This document shows positions 25,770 through 32,926 of a stretch of 64,000 nt of DNA, piece by piece (positions within the stretch are counted from its first letter, which is position 1; the number at the start of each line of letters is the position of its first letter). The DNA comes from Sulfurospirillum sp001602955 (lineage in GTDB: Bacteria > Campylobacterota > Campylobacteria > Campylobacterales > Sulfurospirillaceae): NCBI GenBank assembly GCA_001602955.1, contig LVAC01000022.1, positions 124,001 to 188,000 of the forward strand. The letters run 5' to 3'. The notes below the pieces were generated by a model. The model saw nothing but the letters and a program-made list of their open reading frames with translations, searched no databases and was not told the origin of the DNA. A program made the translations under genes and the position numbers.

Positions 25770-26711
25770 ATGGAAAATCGCTTAAGTTATATCTTGGTAG
25801 GTCTCTTTCTGTTTGTCTTGCTGATCGGCGGCGTCGTTTCTATTTTGTGGCTGGGAAACTATTCGGAAAAGGGAAACTTTAAATTTTACAAGATTGCAAC
25901 GAAAGAATCGGTATCGGGACTCAACGACAAAGCACCCGTCAAATTTAAAGGCGTTCAAGTCGGAGAGGTCCGCGGCATCGCCATTAACCATAAAAATGCC
26001 GAAGAAGTCTTAGTTACGATTCGCATCCAAGAAGACGTTCCCGTCAAAGAAAACACCTACGCATTGATCGAAGCGCAAGGCATTACGGGCTTAAGTTACA
26101 TTCAACTCCAAGGCGGTACGAACGACGCTAAAGAGCTTAAAACAAACTCCAATCCGGAAGAGTACGCGCTCATTCCGTCGTATCCTTCCACTTTTTCAAG
26201 GCTCGATAAAACCGTGACGTCTTTGAGTGAAAAAGCAGAGGTTATTTTTAGCCGTATCGAACAGGTTATGAGCGATAAAAATATTAAAAATATTGAAGCC
26301 ATTATCGAAAACAGTGCTAAAATTACCGAATCTACCAGTAAAACGTTGGCCAATCTCGAAGCGCATAACAAAGAGATCGATCGTCTTTTAGCAGAATCCG
26401 TCGCGGCGGTTCAGGGGATTAAAGAGATGTCCTATTCGTTAACCCGCGCGGTCGATACGACGGGTATAGAAACGATGAAAGGCATTAAAGACGCCTCTAT
26501 AAGCGTCAAAAACGTGATGGGCGGATTGCATCAAAAAATCGATTCGGGAGCGTTTGACGTTAAAGAGACGCTCATGCCTTTGCAAAGTACGTTATACGAT
26601 TTAGAAGTCGTACTTGCCGAAACAAAAGAGCTGATCGCAAACTTGAAAGACAGTCCGAGCGATCTTTTATTTAAAGCCGAGACCGTTGCTCCGGCACCTC
26701 ACGAACGCTAA
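25770..26711 (+). CDS. mlaD: MlaD-like MCE-domain lipid-binding protein
   Basis: A 313-residue inner-membrane-anchored protein facing the periplasm. TM about residues 8-30, then one MCE domain (about 38-115) with VSGLNDKAPVKFKGVQVGEVRGI and the QGITGLSYIQLQGG closing turn. The long C-terminal half (about 140-313) is helical and partly coiled-coil, longer than E. coli MlaD (183 residues). MCE hexamers form a channel for lipid between the membranes. The gene lies between the ATPase gene and a lipoprotein gene. Confidence 0.9.
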   Translation: MENRLSYILVGLFLFVLLIGGVVSILWLGNYSEKGNFKFYKIATKESVSGLNDKAPVKFKGVQVGEVRGIAINHKNAEEVLVTIRIQEDVPVKENTYALIEAQGITGLSYIQLQGGTNDAKELKTNSNPEEYALIPSYPSTFSRLDKTVTSLSEKAEVIFSRIEQVMSDKNIKNIEAIIENSAKITESTSKTLANLEAHNKEIDRLLAESVAAVQGIKEMSYSLTRAVDTTGIETMKGIKDASISVKNVMGGLHQKIDSGAFDVKETLMPLQSTLYDLEVVLAETKELIANLKDSPSDLLFKAETVAPAPHER

Positions 26712-26726
26712 ACCAAAGGAGTTAAT

Positions 26727-27326
26727 ATGAAAATAGTCGGATTTTTGAGCTTAGTCTTCATGCTCTTAGGCCTCAGCGGTTGTAGCCTCAAAGAGACGAA
26801 TCTAAAGCCTTACACCTATTCTTTAGAACCTATGCTCAATCTTACGCGCGCCAGTACCCCTACGCACGACGTTTTAAAGATCGCGCGCATCGATGCTCCA
26901 AGCGGACTGAACAGCCGTGCGATTCTTTACAAACAAGAAGGGGCGATGCTCCCCTATAAATACGGTACGTGGAGCGAAACGCCTCCGCTCAAACTCCAAT
27001 ACCTCATCGCCGAAGCCCTTCAAGATCAAAATCATTTTGAATCGGTTATCTCCGGTACCTCAATGGCATCGAATAACTTGGTACTTGAATCCGTTTTACA
27101 AAATTTCGAAGAGGTTTTCGATGCTAACGATAATTCTTATGTTTACGTCAATATCCGCTTCCGCTTAATCGATATTAAAAGCGGTAACGTACTCGGTACG
27201 ACACGTATCGCTTCGAAAAAAACCGTGACGAAACAAAACGGAGCCGAAGGTACGGTCGAAGCCTTTAATCTTGCTACCAAAGAGCTTATCGAGCACCTCG
27301 CCGCATGGATCAATACGGTACGGTAA
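26727..27326 (+). CDS. Mla-associated auxiliary lipoprotein (ABC_trans_aux type)
   Basis: A 199-residue lipoprotein. A signal peptide ends in lipobox LSGC at about residues 16-19. The mature part has the layout of the ABC-type transport auxiliary family (PqiC-like): YTYSLEPM near the start, RIDAPSGLNSRAILYKQ, and the WSETPPLKLQYLIAEAL helix. It probably sits in the outer membrane and receives or delivers lipid with the MCE protein. It follows mlaD by 15 bp with AAAGGAG before the ATG, closing the Mla operon. Confidence 0.85.
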   Translation: MKIVGFLSLVFMLLGLSGCSLKETNLKPYTYSLEPMLNLTRASTPTHDVLKIARIDAPSGLNSRAILYKQEGAMLPYKYGTWSETPPLKLQYLIAEALQDQNHFESVISGTSMASNNLVLESVLQNFEEVFDANDNSYVYVNIRFRLIDIKSGNVLGTTRIASKKTVTKQNGAEGTVEAFNLATKELIEHLAAWINTVR

Positions 27327-27331
27327 ACACG

Positions 27332-27577
27332 ATGAAACGATTTTTCTCTCTTCTCGCGTTGAGCGTGTCTTTACTCATCGCAAAAGCCGATTTTAGCGAG
27401 ATGAGCACCGAAGAGCTCATTGCGCTGATCGGTTACGTCGATGCGGAAAAAGAAGAACCTTTCTACCGTGAACTTGAAAAACGCGTTTCGCAAATGGACG
27501 AAGCGCAAAAAACACTTTACGAAAACGACCAATCCCAAAGGCGCAAAGATGCCCAAAGCCAAACTCCTACTCCTTGA
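27332..27577 (+). CDS. Small periplasmic DUF1104-like protein
   Basis: An 81-residue protein from the ATG at 27332; upstream in-frame codons lie inside the lipoprotein gene. Signal peptide about 1-19 (ending LIAKA), then DFSEMSTEELIALIG, a short motif typical of the DUF1104 family of Helicobacter and Campylobacter, and a charged helix ending in a Gln/Thr/Pro tail. No function is known. Its last 29 bp overlap the start of the following response regulator, so it belongs with the two-component system, possibly as a periplasmic accessory sensor. That is an inference. Confidence 0.75.
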   Translation: MKRFFSLLALSVSLLIAKADFSEMSTEELIALIGYVDAEKEEPFYRELEKRVSQMDEAQKTLYENDQSQRRKDAQSQTPTP

Positions 27578-28223
27578 AGACGATACCAGTCTTAGCGAGA
27601 CCGTATGCGAATTTTTAGTCTCAAAAGACTACGACGTCATACCGGTTTACGACGGCAAAGAGGCGGAAGTTGCAATTTACGAAACGCGTTTCGATCTTTT
27701 ATTGCTCGACGTGAACGTTCCTTTGCTAAACGGTTTTCAGCTCCTCTCCCAACTTCGCTTGGAAGGTAAAACGACACCGGCTATTTTTCTCACCTCGTTA
27801 AATGCGATCGAAGACGTCGAAGAGGGTTATGAAAGCGGTTGCGACGATTATCTGCGCAAACCTTTTGCGCTTAAAGAACTCTTGTTTCGCATCGAAACCT
27901 TGTTAAAACGTGAATTTTTTCATACGCCTCAAGCACGCTTACGCATCGATGAACATGTCGAGTACGATACCGCGACGCATCAGCTTTATATCGATCAAAA
28001 AATCGTGCAACTGCAAAACAAAGAAGCCAAACTTCTCAAGCTTTTTTTGCAAAAAAAGAACGAAATTATCAGCCATGAAACATTGATGGAACATTTATGG
28101 GATTTTGAGGAAACCGGCAGTGACGAAACCCTTCGCACCTACATTAAAAACTTACGCAAAATCATAGGGAAAGAGCGCATTGTTAGTCTTAAAAAACTGG
28201 GATACAAATTTACGCTCGCGTGA
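27549..28223 (+). CDS. OmpR/PhoB-family response regulator of the cytochrome cluster
   Basis: A 224-residue regulator from the ATG at 27549 (KGAK then MPKAKLLLLEDD). Acidic residues are Glu10/Asp11, phospho-acceptor Asp54 (LLLDVNVPLLNG), and Lys in LRKPF. The winged helix has LQNKEAKLLKLFLQKKNEIISHETLMEHLW and TLRTYIKNLRKIIG. It resembles the regulator at 8.7-9.4 kb closely in motif order and wording, so the two look like paralogues. It overlaps the DUF1104-like gene by 29 bp and the kinase by about 44 bp. Confidence 0.9.
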   Translation: MPKAKLLLLEDDTSLSETVCEFLVSKDYDVIPVYDGKEAEVAIYETRFDLLLLDVNVPLLNGFQLLSQLRLEGKTTPAIFLTSLNAIEDVEEGYESGCDDYLRKPFALKELLFRIETLLKREFFHTPQARLRIDEHVEYDTATHQLYIDQKIVQLQNKEAKLLKLFLQKKNEIISHETLMEHLWDFEETGSDETLRTYIKNLRKIIGKERIVSLKKLGYKFTLA

Positions 28224-29367
28224 GAAAAAGACGCTTTGGTCGTTTCTTTTTCTCTATGCTTTCTTGGTGCTTATTAGCCTTTTTTTTGTTGCGTTTTTAT
28301 ACTACGACCTCCAACGGGAGCTCTTTTTACAACACCAAAAAGAAGCCCTTTCCAATCTGACCAACGAACAGATTAACCGTTTAAAAACCTTACATGTTAA
28401 CTTTGACAAAGAGCGTCTTTATCCACGCGACGAACGGTTTAACTCAGCCATCTACGACAGCGGTTTGCATGAAATCTTTTCGACTTTACGTTCGCAAAAC
28501 GTCAATCTTTACGACGATATTTATATCAAAGAGCATAAAATCTACTTTATCAAAGAGCTAGAGTCTTACTACCTCGGCGCACGTTACATCGCACTGGAAG
28601 TACCCGAGCCTGCACATTGGGATAAGAAGATTTACCGCACGCTTTTTCTCTACGGCGGTATTATTTTTGCCCTTACGGTATTGATCGGTTATTTTTTATT
28701 GAAACTCTTATTGCGCCCAATGCGAGATGCTATCTCGTTACTGGATCGTTTCATCAAAGATACGACGCACGAACTCAACACGCCGGTCAATACGATTCTC
28801 TCGAATATCGAGATGATCGATCCGAAACAACTCGATCCGTCACTTCTGAAAAAAATTAACCGTATTACGATCGCATCCAAAACCATCTCAAATTTATACG
28901 ACGATTTAACCTACTTAATCCTTTCGCACCGCTTATCGTCTCATGACGAAACCGTTGATCTTAAACTATTGCTTGAAGAACGACTGGAATACTTCTCTTT
29001 GCTTTGCGAATCAAAAAAAATTCGTGTCGGCACGTGCCTAGAAGCAAACGTCGTTATGTCGATCGATCGTAAAAAAATCACGAAATTGCTCGACAATATT
29101 CTCTCCAATGCCGTTAAATACAATAACATCGGCGGAACGATTGACGTCGAGCTCCACGATAAACTGATCCGAATTAGCGATAGCGGACGCGGTATGGACG
29201 CATCAAAAACTAAACATGCGTTTGAACGTTACGTTCGATTCGATCGAAGCGTGGGCGGATTTGGCATCGGACTGAGCATCGTAGCCGCGATCGCTAAGGA
29301 GTACGGACTCAGCGTCGATATCGAATCCAAACGCGACGAAGGTACGAAAGTGAGTATTTCATGGTAA
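28180..29367 (+). CDS. Sensor histidine kinase of the cytochrome cluster
   Basis: A 395-residue kinase. TM1 about 20-42, periplasmic domain about 43-153 (with a two-Tyr SYYLGARYIALE strand), TM2 about 154-176, phospho-acceptor His197 in DTTHELNTPVNT. Boxes: LDNILSNAVKYNN (N), ISDSGRGMD (G1), GGFGIGLSIV (G2). No ATG is available before TM1; the TTG at 28180 with AGGGA about 10 nt upstream is my choice, inside the regulator gene. The GTG at 28220 is out of frame. A DUF1104-like gene lies upstream and a cytochrome c gene overlaps its end. Confidence 0.87.
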   Translation: MLVLKNWDTNLRSREKKTLWSFLFLYAFLVLISLFFVAFLYYDLQRELFLQHQKEALSNLTNEQINRLKTLHVNFDKERLYPRDERFNSAIYDSGLHEIFSTLRSQNVNLYDDIYIKEHKIYFIKELESYYLGARYIALEVPEPAHWDKKIYRTLFLYGGIIFALTVLIGYFLLKLLLRPMRDAISLLDRFIKDTTHELNTPVNTILSNIEMIDPKQLDPSLLKKINRITIASKTISNLYDDLTYLILSHRLSSHDETVDLKLLLEERLEYFSLLCESKKIRVGTCLEANVVMSIDRKKITKLLDNILSNAVKYNNIGGTIDVELHDKLIRISDSGRGMDASKTKHAFERYVRFDRSVGGFGIGLSIVAAIAKEYGLSVDIESKRDEGTKVSISW

Positions 29368-29696
29368 AAGCAGTCGGTCTCTTTTTCATCTGCGTTGCAT
29401 GGGCTTTTGGTAGCGAAAGCGTTTATGAGCGTCATTGCGTGCCTTGTCATAAAGATATGCCGGTCAAAATCGACAAATTTTTTTACCGCTATTTATTAAA
29501 ATACAGCAGTGAAACCGAAGTCAAACGCGCTATGACGCACTATCTCAAAAATCCCACCAAAGAGACTTCGATCCTCACCGACGGATTGATTAACCGTTTC
29601 GGCGTTAAGAAAAAAACGATGCTCAGCGATGTAGCTTTAAGTGAAGCTTTAGATACCTATTGGGAAACGTATAAAGTTTTCAATAAATTGAAATAG
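29361..29696 (+). CDS. Small periplasmic c-type cytochrome, DUF-like
   Basis: A 111-residue secreted protein with one haem site CVPCH at about residues 26-30, directly after a signal peptide (about 1-17). The rest is mostly helical and charged (MTHYLKNPTKETSILTDGLINRFG), with several Met residues as possible axial ligands. It is not a typical c553. The ATG overlaps the kinase stop region by 7 bp, so it is co-transcribed with the two-component system and could be a redox- or oxygen-sensing partner rather than a bulk electron carrier. That role is inferred. Confidence 0.8.
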   Translation: MVKAVGLFFICVAWAFGSESVYERHCVPCHKDMPVKIDKFFYRYLLKYSSETEVKRAMTHYLKNPTKETSILTDGLINRFGVKKKTMLSDVALSEALDTYWETYKVFNKLK

Positions 29697-29734
29697 TAAC
29701 ACTTTTGTTTCACTATAAATTCACTTTTTTTGTA

Positions 29735-29740
29735 TATAAT
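29735..29740 (+). promoter_or_regulatory. Probable -10 element of the c553 gene
   Basis: TATAAT preceded by TGTA, 29 nt before the ATG, with AAGGAG as ribosome site at 29758-29763. It lets the c553 gene be transcribed separately from the two-component system. Confidence 0.6.
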
Positions 29741-29768
29741 AACGTTAATTATTTAATAAGGAGTCACT

Positions 29769-30065
29769 ATGAAAAAGGTCTTAGTCTTAGCTAGCATTCT
29801 ATGCGCTACCTCAATTTTTGCCGCTGATGGGGCAACACTTTATAAAACCTGTGCTACATGTCACGGTGCAAAAGCGGAGAAAGCCGCTTTGAATAAATCT
29901 CAGATTATTGCCGGATGGAGTGCCGATAAAATTACTGCTGCGCTCAACGGTTATAAAGCAGGTACTTACGGCGGTCCTTTGAAAGCAACGATGGTAGGAC
30001 AAGTTAAAAATCTTGACGCCGACGCAATCGCTGCACTATCCAAATACATCGAAGGTCTTAAATAA
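29769..30065 (+). CDS. Periplasmic cytochrome c553
   Basis: A 98-residue class I cytochrome. Signal peptide about 1-19 (ending FAADG), haem site CATCH at about 28-32, Met ligand in KATMVGQVKNL, and terminal helix ALSKYIEGL. In Campylobacterota c553 carries electrons from the bc1 complex to terminal oxidases or peroxidases. It is encoded facing a bd-family oxidase gene pair whose subunit I has a haem c domain, so it could donate to that enzyme. It has its own promoter and strong ribosome site. Confidence 0.92.
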   Translation: MKKVLVLASILCATSIFAADGATLYKTCATCHGAKAEKAALNKSQIIAGWSADKITAALNGYKAGTYGGPLKATMVGQVKNLDADAIAALSKYIEGLK

Positions 30066-30075
30066 TACAGTACAT

Positions 30076-30103
30076 GTGCCTCTATTGAAGACAACAGAGG
30101 CAC
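30076..30103 (+). terminator. Hairpin after the c553 gene
   Basis: An 8-bp stem, GTGCCTCT (30076-30083) and AGAGGCAC (30096-30103), with a 12-nt loop, 10 bp after the c553 stop. It is followed by GATCTTTC, a modest T-content. Confidence 0.6.
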
Positions 30104-30120
30104 GATCTTTCGATCAAAAA

Positions 30121-30145
30121 GCGCCGATTTGCAATAAATCGGCGC
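30121..30145 (-). terminator. Terminator of the bd-family oxidase operon
   Basis: A perfect 10-bp stem, GCGCCGATTT and AAATCGGCGC, with loop GCAAT, 10 bp past the oxidase subunit II stop. On the minus strand it is followed by TTTTTG, fitting a Rho-independent terminator. Confidence 0.82.
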
Positions 30146-30155
30146 ATCACGCGTT

Positions 30156-31349
30156 TTAGAGAATATTTTTAAACAAAGTTGTAATTCCCCAAGCAAAATA
30201 GATAGCCATCCACGCAATCATAATATAAAGCGTTGCTTGCCCCAATTTCGTGACCACGACATCTTTAGAACCGTCAAAAACGCCTTCGCGTTTACCGACT
30301 TTCCATGCCATCGTTAAAAGATACGCCACGCCGACAAATCCCATAATCAAGAATGTCGATAAGAACATAACGATAGAAGGAATTTCCAAATTCATCGGAT
30401 AGTCGTAAATGCTGTATCCTAAAGCCGACATAATGTCAAAACGAATCAATTCTCTCATGGTGGAGATCAACAGTGCTACGACGACTAAAACCAAGGTCGT
30501 ATAGTAGCTATTGCGATTCGTTTTTGCCATAGCAAGCAAAACCAATACGCCGATAATCGTCGCGATCGATACGGGATGAAAAAGGTATTTGATTTGCAAC
30601 ATCCACAAAACGAACAAGACCGCACTAATCAAAAGCCCTACAACCGCAAAATTGGTTCCTAGTTTTGCGCTGTAGCTGATAAACGAAGCGTCAAAATCTT
30701 TTCGCGTCGACAAAAAGCGGCTGTAGTTTTGCAAGAAAATACCTACGACGGGAATAGCTAAGCTTACCATAAAAGCCAATCGGATAATGTCCATATTAAA
30801 CGTCCATCCGCTCGTATTGACGATACCGTTAGGTGCGTACATGTTCATCCAATCGTGCGGCATAATCGACGTAACCGCAAAACTGTGCATCAAAATTCCG
30901 GCAAATACCAAGATACCGAACGATACGAAACCGATCAACGAATGTCCCGTTCGTTGCGCTTTGTGCGCATAATAGTACCAATAGTACATACAATAACCGA
31001 CGATCATCGTATACACGAAGATAAAAATCCACATACCCGATAACGTATTGGTGACATACCAGTTCGGATCATAGATGACTTGCGTAAAAAGAAGCGGTGC
31101 TACACCTAAAACGATCAAGATAGAGACACTGATCTTACCCGTTTGAATCAAATGCGGCGTAAGGATACTCCAATGTTTGTCCTGATTTCCTTTTGCCGAA
31201 CCGTAAAGCGACAGACCCATAGCACCCAATGAAAGCAGTACGAATGCCGCATGCAACGCCCACGTTAAAATATAAAGTATTTGAAAAACTATGGGATAAA
31301 ATGGAACTCCCGCGGGATCCCTAAGCGCTAATAATACTGATGCGTCCAT
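30156..31349 (-). CDS. bd-family oxidase subunit II (integral membrane)
   Basis: A 397-residue inner-membrane protein with about nine hydrophobic helices, second gene of a two-gene unit, 9 bp after subunit I. It has histidines in ILTWALHAAFVLLSLG and an HSFAVTSIMPHDWMNMYAPNG loop, features more like a CydA-related fold than textbook CydB; I cannot assign haem ligands with confidence. It probably forms a heterodimer with the haem-c-bearing subunit. Function as oxygen reductase is inferred from the partner. Confidence 0.8.
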   Translation of the reverse strand: MDASVLLALRDPAGVPFYPIVFQILYILTWALHAAFVLLSLGAMGLSLYGSAKGNQDKHWSILTPHLIQTGKISVSILIVLGVAPLLFTQVIYDPNWYVTNTLSGMWIFIFVYTMIVGYCMYYWYYYAHKAQRTGHSLIGFVSFGILVFAGILMHSFAVTSIMPHDWMNMYAPNGIVNTSGWTFNMDIIRLAFMVSLAIPVVGIFLQNYSRFLSTRKDFDASFISYSAKLGTNFAVVGLLISAVLFVLWMLQIKYLFHPVSIATIIGVLVLLAMAKTNRNSYYTTLVLVVVALLISTMRELIRFDIMSALGYSIYDYPMNLEIPSIVMFLSTFLIMGFVGVAYLLTMAWKVGKREGVFDGSKDVVVTKLGQATLYIMIAWMAIYFAWGITTLFKNIL

Positions 31350-31358
31350 TATTTCTCC

Positions 31359-32696
31359 TTAGTAGTGTAACGATGCAAAATATTCCGCGATCGCATCGTA
31401 TTCTGTTTCTGGTAATTTAAGTGTCGGCATATAGCTCATACCACCTTCTCCGATGACATATAGAATGGATTTAATTCCCTCTTTGTCCATACCGGTCAAT
31501 CGATCTTTCAATGGTCTAAATACGCCTGTTTTTTCCAAAGAGTGGCAATTAGAACATGCCATTTTGGCTAAAAGTTCACCGGCTTCTCGCTTGTTTTCAT
31601 CGGTAATCGTTTTAAGACGAGCGGGGACGAAAGGATTGAGATGTAAAAGTCCTTTCTCGGCAATAATCGGAAGCTCGCTTTTGATGTTTTTACCGGGAAC
31701 GTCTCGGCTGATAATTTGATTGGAATAGATGTATTGTCCAGCAACGTAAGGCTTACGCATGGACTCTCTTAGCTTCTCTCCAGACCATAAACCGGAAATC
31801 AAAATAACACCGATCATCACGCTTGCAATAACGGGATTGATCAATTTTGGCTTAATAATCGCAATGGCAAAGTAAGCGATAAATACCATCGTCAAGATAA
31901 TTCTATTTTGAATAATGGCGTCTTTTGAGAAAGCAAAAACCGCATGAGCGTTTTCGGGAAGCGTACCCATATACCAAACAAAGAAAAACATGGTTATGAA
32001 GCCGCCGATAATGCTGATATAACCCATCTTTCGGCTGAGCTCGTTGGAGAGTTCTTCATTTTCTTTGCGCATCGAACTGGAAATAACCAAACCGATAACG
32101 CCCGACATCATAATCATGAAGCCTATACGTAAGAACATATGCGGGAACGTATTGATACCGAAGAAGGCATCGCTTGCGCTTCCCGTTGCATAGAAGGCTT
32201 GCGTTCCGGGCCACATCATAAAACTGATAATACCGATGATAAGCGCCAAAGTTCCAACCGAAGCTAGCGCAAACGTATAGGTAAGTTTGAGGTGTGTTTT
32301 TCGATCTATTCTATCGATAAAGTAGACCAGCACGAAAACACCGATGACTTCATAGATAAAAAAGACCCATTCCGTTGCCCATACCCATACGAAGTTATGA
32401 ATAAGCGCACTAATACCTCTCGGGCTTGCCGCCGTTGCGGTATTCCAAATACCAGGTCCCGTGATGGAACCTAAAACATACGAGAAAATCAGCAAAAACA
32501 TACCGTATTTTTTCATATACGGATAATAATCGCTTCGATTCTCTTTGTACGCTTTGTGCGCTAAAAAGGCAAAAAGCATCGCCGCACCGACCGACGTATG
32601 CGAGAATAAGATGTGTATCGTACCCGTTATACCCATCATCCAAGCACTTCCATATTCAGGAAAATAAAACAACGGGAATTGCCCTATTATATCCAT
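31359..32696 (-). CDS. bd-family oxidase subunit I with C-terminal haem c domain
   Basis: A 445-residue membrane protein. The ATG at 32696 has AAAGGAGA 6 nt upstream; the frame is open to 32726 but without a site. TIHILFSHTSVGAAM at about residues 26-40 aligns with the E. coli CydA stretch holding the haem b595 ligand His19, and ATEWVFFIYEVIG supplies two membrane glutamates. About nine helices follow. Residues about 370-445 form a monohaem cytochrome c domain with CSNCH (about 381-385) and Met in SYMPTL. This fits the haem-c-tailed (OR-C) branch of the bd superfamily, which probably takes electrons from cytochrome c rather than quinol. Confidence 0.85.
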   Translation of the reverse strand: MDIIGQFPLFYFPEYGSAWMMGITGTIHILFSHTSVGAAMLFAFLAHKAYKENRSDYYPYMKKYGMFLLIFSYVLGSITGPGIWNTATAASPRGISALIHNFVWVWATEWVFFIYEVIGVFVLVYFIDRIDRKTHLKLTYTFALASVGTLALIIGIISFMMWPGTQAFYATGSASDAFFGINTFPHMFLRIGFMIMMSGVIGLVISSSMRKENEELSNELSRKMGYISIIGGFITMFFFVWYMGTLPENAHAVFAFSKDAIIQNRIILTMVFIAYFAIAIIKPKLINPVIASVMIGVILISGLWSGEKLRESMRKPYVAGQYIYSNQIISRDVPGKNIKSELPIIAEKGLLHLNPFVPARLKTITDENKREAGELLAKMACSNCHSLEKTGVFRPLKDRLTGMDKEGIKSILYVIGEGGMSYMPTLKLPETEYDAIAEYFASLHY

Positions 32697-32731
32697 GAAG
32701 TCTCCTTTGTGTAAAATTTTTAACAACTAGG

Positions 32732-32737
32732 ATTATA
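32732..32737 (-). promoter_or_regulatory. Probable -10 element of the bd-family oxidase operon
   Basis: ATTATA on the plus strand (TATAAT on minus), 36 nt before the subunit I ATG. The rest of the 32727-32926 gap is AT-rich and contains the glcB terminator. Confidence 0.5.
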
Positions 32738-32883
32738 GAAGCACCGTGTTAAATAAGTGTTAATTTTAATTTTTTTTAATTTTTTATATCAATAATGAAA
32801 CAGAATATTTTCTTAAAGAATCATTTTTGGAAGCTTACATGTGAAGAACTCTCGAGAAAGAAGAAGGAAAAAAGAAAAACATT

Positions 32884-32908
32884 TGCGCCAAAGTGCGACC
32901 TTGGCGCA
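32884..32908 (-). terminator. Rho-independent terminator of glcB
   Basis: An 8-bp stem, TGCGCCAA and TTGGCGCA, with a short loop, 19 bp after the glcB stop on the minus strand. It is followed on that strand by a long T-rich tract. Confidence 0.8.
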
Positions 32909-32926
32909 TTGCGAAGAAAGAACGTT

